Positions 1 to 11,690 of a stretch of 64,000 nucleotides of DNA are shown here, piece after piece. The stretch's first letter is position 1, and each line of letters begins with the position of its first letter. Origin of the DNA: Ichthyophis bannanicus (Eukaryota; Chordata; Amphibia; Gymnophiona; Ichthyophiidae); contig CM066035.1 of NCBI GenBank assembly GCA_033557465.1, positions 917,734,235 to 917,798,234 on the forward strand, written 5' to 3'. Position numbers and translations under genes: made by a program. The notes beneath the pieces were generated by a model, which saw nothing but the letters and a program-made list of their open reading frames with translations, was not told where the DNA came from and did not search any database.

Positions 1-104
1 CCCAGTCCTTCCGGCCCAAGGTTGCTGTCCTCTAGTGGGATTTGAACCCCCGACCTTCCGGCCTGAAGTACCTTGCCCCAACCACTAGGCCACTCCTCCA
101 CTCC
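1..104 (-). repeat. tRNA-derived SINE head (partial, cut by window edge)
   Basis: On the minus strand this stretch has the two internal RNA polymerase III promoter boxes of a tRNA gene. The A-box-like TGGCCTAGTGG is at 82-92 and the B box GGTTCAAATCC at 38-48, about 34 bases apart. Downstream sequence is not a tRNA acceptor stem, and the element runs off the window start, so it reads as the tRNA-like head of a SINE rather than a working tRNA. The tail and the LINE that mobilised it are not visible. Confidence 0.75.
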
Positions 105-562
105 TTGATATTCAAAAGATCTGCACTATTAAAATCAACTTTCAAACCACATTTCATTCGGATGTTAAACTTATTTCAACATTAAGCCACATTTGAAAAT
201 AAATGTACTTTAAGCAAGCCAAATGGAAAGGGGAGGTCCGCCTCTAATGTTTCAGTTAACAAGAGGGTGCTACATTTGCATAAATGTGCAGTTGCAGATA
301 AGTTATGTTGGCTTTTATTCCCCGCTTTACTTTTTTGTCCCCTGTTTCACTTTCTCCTTCCTTCTGTCTCCCCTCACTAACTTCCTCTTCACTCATTTAC
401 TCCCTCTCTCATGTCTTCCGCCATACCTTCCCTTCCTCTGTAGTTGCTGCTCCAGCAGCAAACTGACATCCACCACATATCTACAGACTGCAGTGTCAGT
501 GATGATGTCACCCCTAAATTGATGCACACTGCCTCCAATGTTTCTATGGGAAGGGTGCTAGA
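105..562. other. No gene recognised
   Basis: Mixed AT-rich and pyrimidine-rich sequence (CT-rich about 340-440). Short reading frames overlap on both strands without similarity to any family I know. Nothing further can be supported. Confidence 0.5.
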
Positions 563-771
563 TACAGTTGGGTCAACATTATTGGCACCCTTGCAGTTCA
601 ACCCTTATTGTCCAATATCTCATAAAAAATAAAGTGGCCAGTGAAATGGTTTTGGTCTATATATGCACACATATTTAACACATAAAAGAATCAAATAAAA
701 CAAGACCAACTAAAAAAGGAAATAGTAGGAAATAGTATAAAAACTGGGACATTGCCAGGACATGATTATTC

Positions 772-1111
772 TCAAATACAAAGGGATAGGTAACCTAAAG
801 TCATTTTTGTCGGAACTAATGCCTTGAAGGTATGCACCCTTCTCGTAGCATAAATGTTCCTTTTTACTTTTCTGTATATAAAATGGGGACGCTAAATCGA
901 GGTTACTGTATGATTGGGATATCTTATAGGTATGGTTAGGGGTTGCGTCCCCGTTTTATATAAAAAAAGTAAAAAGGAACGTTCATGCTACGAGAAGGGT
1001 GCCTACCTTCAAGGCATTAGTTCCGACAAAAATGAATTTAGATTAACTATCCCTTTGTATTTGAGAATATTATATTGTGGGGTATGGTGTTTTGGGTCTT
1101 TTGAGTTTAAT
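772..1111. repeat. Foldback (long palindrome) inserted in the Tc1 element
   Basis: Two arms of about 125-145 bp, starting near 770 and ending near 1067, are inverted copies of each other at roughly 90% identity by eye, around a loop near 900-940. The sequence is flanked by an exact 14 bp direct repeat, AGGACATGATTATT, at 758-771 and 1112-1125. The repeat joins into an uninterrupted Tc1 left region when the insert is removed, so it behaves as a target-site duplication. About 44 bp between the right arm and the right repeat is outside the palindrome. There is no coding capacity and no poly(A) tail. Confidence 0.75.
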
Positions 1112-1246
1112 AGGACATGATTATTGGCACCCTTATAAACAATCTAAAACAGTTTGAACAGAAGAGCCACTTTCCCATTGCAGTAAAATTAGATGCATCT
1201 GTGATCAATTATTAGTACTCACATGACTTGAATCAATCAATAAATT

Positions 1247-2310
<1,064 letters not shown>

Positions 2311-2535
2311 TGAAGGATACCATTAATCCTGTCCAGGTCATATTTTTTTTTCTCAGAAATTACTACATCTAAGTTGCATAGACATCTTTTTGTTGTTGTT
2401 GTTGTTGTATACCTTTGAACATACTATTAAAATATTATGAAGACATACAGTTGGAATATTTCCAATTATTTCTCAAGATATTGTACACAACATAACTAAA
2501 ATGCAAGGCTGTCAATAACGTTGACCACAACTGTA

Positions 2536-2705
2536 TGTAGTGTCACCTTCTGCTATGAGTCAGCTGGTTCCCTCCTACATGACAAGGGCTGATTCAACAT
2601 CATGTTGAGGCAGTATCAACAAATCAATCAGATTGGTTGAGGATCAATCAACTCTTCTGGGAGATTGTGCATGCTAGGCTCCTGTTTCTGCAGCTGTCAG
2701 ACTGT
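2536..2705. other. Spacer between Tc1 and LINE, nothing recognised
   Basis: About 170 bp of unassigned sequence separates the right TA of the Tc1 element from the 3' end of the next LINE. No motif stands out. Confidence 0.4.
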
Positions 2706-4632
2706 ACTATTTTACTACTTCTACTATTAAACATTTATATAGCACTACAAGGCATATGCAGCGCTGTACAAAGATATAAATAAGACAGTCCCTGCTCATA
2801 AAGCTTACAAGCTAATCAAGACAAACAGAACAATTCAAGACAAACAAGGGGGTTCAAATAGAAAATCGGACACAAGGAGAGCATAGGATTAGGATCCAAA
2901 TGCAGCCTCAAAGAGGTAAGATTTTAGTATGGATTTGAAGAGGGGGAGAGAAGAGTCTTGACGTAACGATAGAAGAAGTTTGTCCCATGCATAAGGAGCA
3001 GCAAGGTGAAAAGATCAAAGTCTGGAGTTTGCAGAAGAAGAAAAGGACATTCAGGAGCGGAGTTCACGAGGAGAGATGTAGGGAGAGAGAAGAGAGGAAA
3101 GGTAATGAGAGGCAGTAGAGTGAATGCATGTTAGGAGAAGTTGAATTGGATACGGAAATGAAGGGGAGCAGTGAAGTGATTTTAGAAGAGGGGTTATATA
3201 AGTATATCGAGGCTGGCAGAAGATTAGCCGCACAGCAGAGTTCTGGATAGATTGAAGAGGAGAGAGATGACACTGAGGGAGACCAGCAAGGAGGAGGTTG
3301 CAATAATCAAGACGAGAGGTGACGAAAGAGTGGCCAAGAGCCTTAGTAGTGTGTTCAGAGAGGGAGGGATGAATTTTGTTAATGTTGTAGAGAAGGAAAT
3401 AACAAGTTTTAGCTATATGTTGAATATGTGTGGAGAAGGAAAGGGTGGAGTCAAAGATGACCTCAAGGTTGCGGGCCGAGGAAACAGGAAGAAGAAGAGT
3501 GTTGTCAACAGTGATAGAGAAAGGAGAAAGGGGGCAGAAGGGTTTAGGGGGGAAAATAAGAAGTTCAGTTTTAGCTATATTCAATTTTAGGCTGCAGTGA
3601 GACATCCAGGCTGCAATGTTAGATAAGCAAGCAGAGATATGACTTTGGAGCAAAGGAGAGATGTCAGGTGTAGATAGATAGACTTGAAAGTCATCAGCTT
3701 AAAAATGATATTGAAAGCCAGGGGAAGAGATGAGGGCACCAAGGGACTTGGTATAGAGAGAGAAAAGGAGAGGGCCCAGAACAGACCCTTGAGGTACATC
3801 AAGTGAGAGAGGGAAGGCAGTATGGGAGGAACCTCCAGAACAAACAAAGAGCGATTGGAGAGATAAGAAAAGAACCAAGACAGTACAGGACCTCTAAAAT
3901 CAAGAGAGGATAAAGTGTCAAAGAGGAGGAGGTAGTCAAAAGTATCAAAAACAGCAGAAAGATCGAGAAAAATGAGAACTGAGTAAAGGCCTTTGGACTT
4001 AGTGAGGAACAGATCACTGGAGACTTTGGCAAGAGCCATTTCAGTAGAATGAAATGGACGAAAACCAGATTGAAGTTGATCAAGGAAGGCTCGAGAAGAG
4101 AGAAATTTGAGACAGTGGTGGAGAACTGCACATTCAAGAATTTTGGAAATGAATGGGAGAAGGGAGATGGGTTGATAAGGACAAGTAGGGTCAAGTGAGG
4201 GATTACAGCATGCTTGAAGGCTGCAGGGAAGGTTGCAATGGAAAGCAAAAGGTTGAGAATATGTGAGATGAAAGGTATGACTGAGGAGGAGATGGAGTTG
4301 AGAAGATGGGTGGGGATAGGATCTGAAGAACAGGTAGTGAGTTTAGAGGAGGAAAGAAGAGAGGTTTCCTCAACAGAGATTTTAGAAAAGGATAAAAATG
4401 TGATAGAGGTTGAGGGGAAAAGTTGGTAGTGGAGAGGGGAAAGAGGGGGTGAAGAAGATTTAGTGGAGAATTGAAGAGTAATCTTACGCACTTTGCCATG
4501 GAAGTAGTCTGCTAAGGTTTGGGCAGAGAGAGAAGGAGGGATTGCAGGTGGAGGTGCCCTAAGAAGAGAATTGAGAGCAGAAAAGAGACGGCGAGTGTTA
4601 GAGACAAGACGGTTAGTCAGATGGAGAAAATA
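2706..4632 (-). mobile_element. L2-like non-LTR retrotransposon, 5' truncated
   Basis: A reverse-oriented LINE whose 3' end (low-coordinate side) carries the motif TATATAGCACTACAAGGCAT followed by GCGCTGTACAA. The same tail recurs at 45675-45730 in a second copy of this family. Coding remnants of ORF2 run from about 4610 down to 3051. The 5' part, including most of the endonuclease, is missing at the junction with another LINE tail near 4633. Confidence 0.85.
3051..4499 (-). pseudogene. L2-like ORF2 (reverse transcriptase and C-terminal region), broken
   Basis: Several overlapping frames together give the reverse transcriptase half of a LINE ORF2. The first part (4499 to about 3800) covers the thumbward linker and start of RT, including a VLIFLDLSAVFDT stretch near 3975-3940, equivalent to the family's conserved FLDLSAAFDT. 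The YADD-containing segment falls in a frameshifted zone around 3700-3800. The last part (3653-3051) holds the C-terminal hallmark SRLDYCNLLLAGLP and the following LQSIQNSAVRLI. In life the enzyme nicks target DNA and reverse transcribes its own RNA; this copy has at least three frame changes and no N-terminal endonuclease, so it is dead. Confidence 0.85.
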
Positions 4633-4994
4633 GTTTTGCTTATTTATTTATTTAGCAGGTTTTCTATGCCGCTTTTCGCCTGGTCAAAGCGATGTACATG
4701 GAACAGCGAAACAACACTCGGTGCATAGAACATATGAACTATATACAGTATACAGTGGATATTTAGAACAGTTAACTAAATACAATGTTTATCAATTATA
4801 TGGTTCATAGAGTATATACATATGCTTACATTATCTTCAGTATGTACAGTAGAGGGGGGGAGGAAGGGTTATGTCATGGGGCTGGAATTTTCTGAAAAAA
4901 TGTATGTTTTTAGTTGTTTTTGGAAGGTGAGGAGGTCGGTGATATTTCTTATTGGGGCCGGAAGGGTGTTCCAGAAGGACGGGGCGGACTGGAG
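4633..4994 (-). mobile_element. 3' end of a second L2-like LINE
   Basis: The low-coordinate end shows TTATTTATTTATTTAG and then a sequence reading TTTCTATGCCGC...AAAGCGATGTACA, the reverse complement of the common L2-like tail (ACATCGCTTT...GCGGCATAGAAA, then an A/T-rich repeat). Codons before it, read on the minus strand near 4990-4880, spell SFWNTLPAPIRN, the usual ORF2 C-terminus. It is a short 5'-truncated copy, as left by aborted reverse transcription. Confidence 0.8.
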
Positions 4995-5072
4995 ATGACA
5001 CATGGGCCATGTTCTTCCATTGCTCCCCCAACCATGACACATGGGCCATGTTCTTCCATTGCTCCCCCAACC
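4995..5072. repeat. 39 bp tandem duplication (two perfect copies)
   Basis: The unit beginning ATGACACATGGGCCATG occurs at 4995-5033 and again at 5034-5072 without mismatch. It sits at the junction between a reverse L2-like fragment and a forward CR1 3' end. Confidence 0.95.
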
Positions 5073-5099
5073 ATCATCCAATTGGTTACTTATTCCAAA

Positions 5100-5311
5100 A
5101 CCATACTCTTCTAAAACCATAAACCACTATTAAAAAGGGACCCAGGATATCAATGCTTGGCCTAGTACAAGCACTGCAGAACCTGTGTCTTTTGGGGAAA
5201 CTGCTAGGTACGTATGACCTAGATTGGCCACTGTTGGAAACAGGATACTGGGCTTGATGGACCTCGGTCTGACCCAGTATGGCATTTCTTATGTTCTTAT
5301 GTTCTTATGAC
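5100..5311 (+). mobile_element. CR1 LINE 3' end
   Basis: The segment contains GGGACCCAGGATATCA, then GACCTAGATTGGCCACTGTTG, CTTGATGGACCTCGGTCTGA and a terminal repeat TTCTTATG in about three copies at 5288-5309. The same untranslated region occurs at the end of the CR1 copy at 42840-43015. Short 3' octamer repeats in place of poly(A) are characteristic of CR1. Confidence 0.8.
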
Positions 5312-5500
5312 TTCCTGGAAAGCCATTCAAAGCGGTTCACAAATACCATATACATAAGTAAAAACATATTAAAATGATCAAAAAGCATAAAATAACCAAG
5401 TAATTAAAATGAAATCTAAAATAATAAACAATAAGCAGACAATAAACAAACATGACAGTAGCAACCCTTATACTACCACCCTCAGAAACACTATACCAAG
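5312..5500 (-). mobile_element. Possible LINE 3' tail
   Basis: The string TTCAAAGCGGTTCACAAATAC at about 5328-5348 matches the reverse complement of the L2-like tail seen many times in this window. The neighbouring A-rich sequence is too diverged to define ends. Confidence 0.45.
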
Positions 5501-6783
5501 CTCATCATCCCTTCAAAACTGACAACTTGTAAACAATTAAGTTTTTAACTTTTGTCGAAATGACAATAATGACCCCTCAGACCACAACTCCTCAGATAAA
5601 ACAGATCATCTCTTAACCATGATCCCATCTCCCATCCTTATCTCCAAACTCTTGTCCACCCATCATTCCCTACTTACTGACTACAATCTCCAACTCTCTG
5701 GAGAACCCAAACTCACCTAAGTAAGAGAATTGCAGCCTAGGTTTTTTTAAGCTTTCAGATGTGGGGGATTATTTGATGGGGGGGTTTTTTGTTGTTTTTT
5801 TAAAGAACAACTGTTTTACCAGGGAATCCAGCAGTACAGAGCCAGAGCCAGGGCCACTATTGTGGAAGCAAAACCAAGACAGCTGCCCTGACCCCCAGAC
5901 AACCATAAGCTGAAGGGGGTCCAACCTGCCAGCAGGCTTTCAGGCACTCTCCCAAGTTTCTGCCCTGGTCCCCAGCATGTCCGATATCACCCCTGTATAA
6001 AGCTGTGCTAAATCTAGCCTGTAACATTTTGACGAGCTAGGTTTAGCCACATTTTCACATGAAAACCTAGCTGGTTAGGTCCATCTGAAAACTCATCTAA
6101 AGATAAGAAGCTAACAAATTAACTTTGCTGCTCAGTGGCTTGTAGAAAACTGAGCCCTTAGAAAATAACTCCCGTGGTAGTTCTCCAGTTCTTCATCTTG
6201 CATGATTTTATATCCCTATCAGGTTGCCTGTTTATTTTTATTTATTTATATATATTTTGCTCACACCTTTCCAATAGTAGATCTCTTTTACCATCTTGTT
6301 TCCTATCTTAAGTATGTCCTTCTATAGAGGTCGTCCTATTTCCCTCTTCATCTTTGTTGCTCTGCTCCGTACTGCTTTGTGTGTTGAAGGAAAGTTGGTA
6401 TAGAAAGTGAATTTAACTAAACTTTTCCAGTTGTGCTATTTACTTTGGGCTATGTACTAAAGTGCAAAATGACTTCCAGAAGTGTATTTCATGTGAAAAA
6501 TAACACAAAATGCCTGGGAACTTGCAAAATTAGCAAAATTCCGGTGTTTTGTGCTATTCTTTGCACAAAGTGCACTTTTGCAAAATCACTTCACAAAAGT
6601 ACACTTTGTAGTTATCAATTTTCCTTTATGTCTTTCTTCATCACTGTACAACTTTTACATCCATATTATGTTATTGAAAATGTCATGTCTGGGACAAATT
6701 GAATCTTTGTATGCAGAGATATGTCTCTGCAGTTGAGAATCTTGTTTAGGTCCTTTATAGCCATTCTGCCAAGAGCAATGTGT
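5501..6783. other. No gene recognised
   Basis: Mostly AT-rich sequence with short pyrimidine runs (5590-5700) and T-rich stretches near 5760-5800 and 6225-6250. Around 6440-6620 several short AAAGTGCA/TGCACTTT-type inverted motifs suggest an old non-autonomous DNA element, but no termini or target duplication could be fixed. Confidence 0.4.
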
Positions 6784-7760
6784 CATCAGATTTCTTCACC
6801 GCTTGTCATTTCTTTATTGATTATTGATCCAAGTAGGTTAAAGTTGTCTACTATTTTACTTTCTTCTCCATTAAGGATGAAATGATTGTTTTTGCCAGTT
6901 GTCAGGATCTTTGTGCTCTTCATGCTAAGGTGCAGGTCCATTTTAAGACAATGTTCCTTGATCTTGATAGGCAGAAGTTTCATATCGTCTTCAGTTCCAT
7001 ATACTCCCTTTTGTTGCCTTTCTGTTCTACTGCCATATTATTGGAATCAATATGGTCATTTATTCTGTCAGCATCTATTGAAGTAAATAGCTTGTAGATT
7101 ATAGGCAGACAAGTTATTGGGCTATAATTTTTGGACATGTTTGTTGAGTCTCCCTTTGGAATGAGAAGTGTTTCCTTTTATTAGCCCTTATGGTATTAAA
7201 TCTGGCTGCCTGATTAATTGATTTTTGCAGTTTGCTAGGTCATGGTGAAGGGATGTTAACTGTTTGAGCCAAAAATGGGTTACTCCATCAGTGCTAGGGC
7301 TTTTGCAGTTTGAGGCTCTTTCTGCAGCACTGCTCAACTGTTTTAATACATCTTAACTTAGATATTTTTCTTTAATTTCTCTAGTCAGAGATCTTATATT
7401 TGCATGGGTAGCCTTTTCCAGTTTTAATTTGGGGATTTTATCTTTCTTCTGGTTTTTTTTGTGAGCTCTCTTTGTGTATCCTCTGTAACCAAATACAAGG
7501 TTTGTGGAATAACATAAACAGTGCATAATCTATTTTTTTTTCTGCAGGAGTCCACCGAATAGCTTTCAATCCTCTTAGTTTTTTCATTAGTTTCTGTAGT
7601 TTATCTTCTGCTGCAGTGGGTCCAGGAACAAATTTATCATGGCCATTGGCCACATCAGGGATGTTATCTTGTCCTGAAGGTTTTGTACTATCGCTACCAC
7701 CATCAGTAGCCCTAGTGCATAAGTTACGGGTGGGCAGTCTTTTTCTCCTGAGCAACATGA
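6784..7760 (-). pseudogene. Degenerate non-LTR reverse transcriptase fragment
   Basis: Read on the minus strand, an upstream part (7758-7438) leads into a region near 7290 reading KSPSTDGVTHFW, similar to the LINE pattern around G-x-DGI-xx-FW. Near 7120 is NNLSAYNLQAI in a zone equivalent to NYRPITCLP. From 6983 to 6786 comes the part after the YADD box: LHLSMKSTKILTTG and NFNLLGSIIN, the 'K-T-K-x-M...FLGS-x-I' pattern. Several stops and internal losses join these blocks. The enzyme class is clear, but I cannot place the clade (RTE-like or R4-like are both possible). It is unlike the L2 and CR1 copies nearby. Confidence 0.6.
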
Positions 7761-8587
7761 GGCCAGTATGTGTCTTCCTCTTATCTTTTTACCATACTTT
7801 TATCGTAGTGTTGCCTTGTTGCGGTTTGGTATAGATTTCATACAACGGGATCACCATGTGAAGGTACTTAGCAAAACTTAGGGACAAAATTATTCCATCC
7901 TCCTTTTATATGGGGGGGGGGGGGGACTTTTCAGTGCCACACCTTCAGAAGGAAAATGAAATAATAAAGTCCCATGAAGTCAATGGGCAGAAGAAGAAAA
8001 ACTTGTGGAAACAGCCCATGGAGGACAGGATCCAAGGCAGAGGGCATAAAAATGCCCTAAAGGCAGGGTGAAGCAGTCATCAAGTGGCATCAGAGAGTGG
8101 GACAGCAGGAGAGCAGGAAGCCACTAGAGAGAAAGCCCAGCCAAGAACTCCTGAAAGGCTGACAGAGCCCAGCAGATTTGCCGAAGAGCTGCAGATACCA
8201 ATATATTGAGAAAGGAGAGCGGACGGTAAAGGACTCTGGCCCCAGAGAGGGACAAAGGAGAACATGGCAGAAGAGAGGAATGGAGCAGCTGCGGAAACAG
8301 AACCTGGAGCGATAAAGGGCACCACTTAGAGCAGAAAAATCAGCAGTGGTGCAAGCCCAGCTGCAATAGAGGACTGACCAGAGCACACAACCTGGAGGGT
8401 GGAAGAGAATGGAGGCTGCTGAGAGCCAAGGGGATCACACAAATTCACGAGGAAGGTTCTGGTGAGAGCTAACTGTTACCTGTTGGTATACATTCCGATT
8501 ACAACTGGTGATATCCAGTTGAGCTACTCAAGATCCTTGGGAATTACATACACACAGATTCAGAAGCTGCCCTATGCAGATGCTTAT
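7761..8587. other. No gene recognised; 14-base G run
   Basis: A homopolymer of 14 G lies at 7912-7925. The purine-rich stretch 7940-8450 resembles LINE 5' untranslated sequence in composition but matches nothing else here. Overlapping frames on the minus strand at 8080-8386 look like products of this composition bias. Confidence 0.45.
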
Positions 8588-8720
8588 TTTATTTATTTAT
8601 TTATTTAGATAGTTTTGTATACCACTTATCCTTCAATCAAAGTGGTTAACATAGATTGTAGGGATACATTTAACAGGATACATTACCTGAGTAAATATCC
8701 TATTCTTGAGAGGGTATCTG
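8588..8720 (-). mobile_element. L2-like LINE 3' tail (short)
   Basis: A run of TTTATTTATTTATTTA is followed by TTTTGTATACCACTTATCC and CAATCAAAGTGGTTAACA, the reverse complement of the L2-like tail. The copy is heavily 5' truncated. Confidence 0.75.
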
Positions 8721-8892
8721 GAAAACAAAAAGGAGCAAAAAGATTTAAGGAAAGGATTTCTCTGTTGCAGGGTACAACATAATAGCCATAGAGAGATACT
8801 TATCTGATACTAAGACTTATTGCTGGAAATCCTGTTAAAACAAAGGAAGAAAAGAGCAAGCTAGATTCACAATAATCATGATGCAGTTATTT

Positions 8893-9032
8893 ACTTATTT
8901 TATTTATTTAACCAGTTTTATATACCACCTTATCCTTCAATCAGAGTGGTTTACAGAGAACAAGATTGTATACATGCAAGAAGAATGGGGCAGGAGGGGG
9001 TGATGGAGGGGGTTATGTACATCTATATATGT
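8893..9032 (-). mobile_element. L2-like LINE 3' tail, target of the gypsy insertion
   Basis: TTTATTTATTTAACCAG, then TTTATATACCACCTTATCC and ATCAGAGTGGTTTACA, define another L2-like tail. It stops at the gypsy LTR. Sequence after 14943 may be its continuation, since the 4 bp duplication ATGT lies on both sides. Confidence 0.7.
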
Positions 9033-10343
9033 TGTCATACGCCCCCCAGCCCTCCGCCTAGGGGTCAGAGGGTTGGGGCTGGCATGATGTCCTTTATGCA
9101 GAAAATGGCTATAGCTTTTACTCCCGCTATGCCTTATGGGAGTGGTAGTTTTTAGTCCTCTGATAAAAGGATAGCCGTGAGTCGAGTGTTAGGCAAAAAT
9201 TGACAAGAAAATGTATTCCCCTTCCCAAACAGACTTAGTGCAGAACAAACAGTACTCTTTACAGGAGCTTTGCTTGCAGGTTATTTACAGAAACAAAATA
9301 GCTGTATTTTCATACTCCTGGCTTCCAAAACGTGCAAGGTATTTTTCTCTATAACAAAGTAGCAAATCAAAACAGCTTCTTCTTTTTCCTCAAAGAAGAA
9401 GATTCCTTTCCTCTGCTTTATCTCAGCTCATTCACCCAAATCTTTAGCGAAGAGATTTAATGTCGTCTGCGAGACAGAGCGTACAATCCATTGGAATTTC
9501 TTCTGAGTCAGCAGAATTAAATTCCCATTGCATCTCCTCAACCTCAGGGCTTACTGAGCTTTGTTTCAAACTGTTACTGCTAGGCTGCGAATAACCTCTC
9601 TCTGAGAACTGGGGCGTTTCCCCTGGGTACAGTTCTAGATGGTGAGGTTTTGTAAGGTTTGTGGCTGTGGGGATTTTTCCCTGGGTCTCCCCTAGTTCTC
9701 TCCAGCTGCCTAAAGCACTGCCCTAGCTATTTAGTACAACCTGAGCCTCTTTACTTCCCTGGTTTAGTGTTAGGTTCCCACCTGTATAGACCTTGAGACC
9801 TTTCCTCCGGCAGTGAGATCTGAAGGGCTAACAATTCTCTCTGTCTAGGCAGGTTCCTAGTAACTGGCTGTGCCTTCTCTCCTTCTGCTCGGTTAGTCTC
9901 ACTTCTCGAACTACAACCAGGTTCTTCACAGAGTCTCCAACCTTCTGAAGAGCCTCTCCACTTCTCTGAAGCTCTCAGTGTTCCAGTCTCTCCTTCTTGG
10001 CCACTGCTTCCTTCTCTGCCACTCCTTCCAACTCTTTGCTTTCTACCAGGCCTTCTGCTTCCCTCCTTCTCTGCCTCCTTCTCCTCCCTTCCTGGAGCTA
10101 CTGAGCAGCGTTTATATTTCCCTCTCTGAAGCTTGGCTCGGCTTTTTTAAGCAGGTGAGAGTAATCAAACTCCAAGCTTGCTGCTACATCAGAGCTTGGG
10201 TGTGTCAGCTCAACTGCTCCCTCTCTCTGCTTGCTTCTCTTGTGCAGACCCTGAGCTGTGTGTGTTGGCTGACTGTCATTTTTAAAGGTAAAATCCACCT
10301 TTCTTTCTACTTCCATAGGCTCTGCCTGTGCTTCTGTATTACA
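9033..10343 (-). repeat. 3' LTR of the gypsy element
   Basis: Begins TGTCATACGCCCCCC and ends TGTATTACA on the plus strand. It is 1311 bp long against 1355 bp for its partner; the difference is mainly a gap of about 38 bp near 9713. A TATA-like TTTATATTT lies at 10111-10119 (promoter on the minus strand). Confidence 0.93.
9444..9716 (-). pseudogene. LTR-encoded reading frame, truncated copy
   Basis: This is the 3' LTR copy of the frame seen intact at 13996-14424. The last 34 or so codons are preserved, ending with the acidic SADSEEIPMDCTLCLADDIK and then SLR. The 38 bp gap in this LTR cuts the frame upstream. The product is unknown. Confidence 0.55.
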
Positions 10344-11690
10344 TATCCCCACCTTAAGATATTATGGGCTGGCAAACCCACACTTGCACAGCTCGTAATA
10401 CGTGATAGGGCCCGAATTTGCTCTTCTACCTGGGACGAACTGGCTGCTGCTGTCCTCTCATGCCAGGGCCTCAGGACATTCACATGGTAAACCTGTCGGC
10501 GCCCTTTGTTGGTCTCCACCGCATAGGAAACGGGACCCACCTGTGCCACTACTTTATAGGGACCCTTCTATTGAGCCTCAAATTTTGGCTTGGCGTCTGC
10601 TACCATTACCACGACCTTCGCCCCTACGGTCAACTGCCGTGGTTTTGTCCCTCTATCATAATATTTCTTCTGGCGTTTTTGATTGGCCTGTAGATTCTCT
10701 TCCGACACCTGAGAAGTCCTTTGTAGGTGACTCCTCAGTTCGCGAAGAAAATGGGGTACCCCTATTTTCTCCACTTCGGGCTCCACCCATTGTTCGCGTA
10801 AAATGTCTAAGATTCCCCTCGGGCCACGTCCAAACAGTAATTCATAGGGGGAGGCCCCCAAGGACACCTGAATATGCTCCCTAGAGGCATACAAGACAAA
10901 AGGGAGCATGACATCCCACTCAGACATTTTTCCGTCTAACCCACATCTCAGCATTTGCTTGAGCGTCTGATTCAACTGCTCCACCAGTCCGTTGGTCTGG
11001 GGGTGGTAGGCGGCGGTCTTTAGGTGGTGTATCCCAAATGCATCCCATACTTGGGCCAAATATCTGGACATGAAATTGCTGCCGCGGTCGGTAAGCATCT
11101 CTTGGGGAAAGCCGACCTCACAAAATAGTTTAATCAGTTCCAGGGCTATGGATCTGGCTGAGATATTCCGTAGGGGTATAGCCCACGGGAACTGGGTGGC
11201 CTGATCTACTACCACCAGGATATACTGAAATCTTCTAGGCGTCTTTAGGAGGGGTCCCACGATGTCCATGGCCATACGCCATATGGGTTCAGATATCGTG
11301 GGGGTAGGAATCATGGGTACCCCTGGTGACTTGGCAGGGGTAACCCGCTGACACGATGGACAAGATTCACAAAAACGGGCGGTCTCTTTAAAAAACCCCA
11401 GCCAATAAAATTGGGCTAAAATTTGATCCAGGGTCCCCTGTATTCCCTTATGACCCCCTATAGGGTGGTCGTGGGCTAGCCTTAAAACCACGGCCTTGAA
11501 AGTGGTCGGAATGACCAACTGTTTCCTAACTGCTCCAGTCTGAGGGTCATTACTCTCCCTATATAATATTCCCTTATCTAATAGGAATCTCAGGAGCGTA
11601 TCCCGCTCAATTTTGGCATACTCAAACGCCCATTTTAACGTGGGGTCTGCTTGCTGCTCCTTGGGGAAAGATGGAAATCTCTTAACAACG
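10307..11690 (-). pseudogene. Gypsy integrase, one in-frame stop
   Basis: This is the integrase that would insert the element's cDNA into host chromosomes. From 11690 the frame opens with a pre-integrase linker, then an HHCC zinc domain (HDHPIGGHKG, later CESCPSC, near 11470-11350). The core has all three acidic residues: Asp in MDIVGPL (about 11260), Asp in LTDRGSNF (about 11095) and Glu in TNGLVEQLNQ (about 10980). The 316-codon block from 11518 ends at a stop at 10568. The same frame resumes with a C-terminal domain ending VYHVNVLRPWHE near 10490-10455 and runs a few codons into the 3' LTR. It directly follows protease with no RT between, and nothing RT-like follows it. Confidence 0.85.
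10344..10356 (-). promoter_or_regulatory. Polypurine tract for plus-strand priming
   Basis: On the minus strand the sequence just before the 3' LTR reads AAGGTGGGGATA and then TGTAATAC, the LTR start. This is where an RNase H-resistant primer would be expected. It confirms the minus-strand orientation. Confidence 0.75.

Noticed and set aside
38..92. Possible functional tRNA gene on the minus strand
   Set aside because: The A and B boxes are present but the acceptor and anticodon stems do not form and there is no terminator; it fits a SINE head better.
7438..7758. Possible host exon (106 codons, minus strand)
   Set aside because: It continues downstream into LINE-like RT blocks and lacks splice sites in sensible positions; kept as part of the LINE fragment.
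9978..10490. 170-codon plus-strand frame, repeated at 14574-14969
   Set aside because: It lies antisense in the two LTRs, so its duplication reflects the LTR pair; Leu/Cys-rich composition comes from CT-rich LTR DNA.
10568..11690. Domesticated integrase gene (as in host GIN1-like genes)
   Set aside because: It lies between matching LTRs with a target duplication and has an in-frame stop; it is part of the element.
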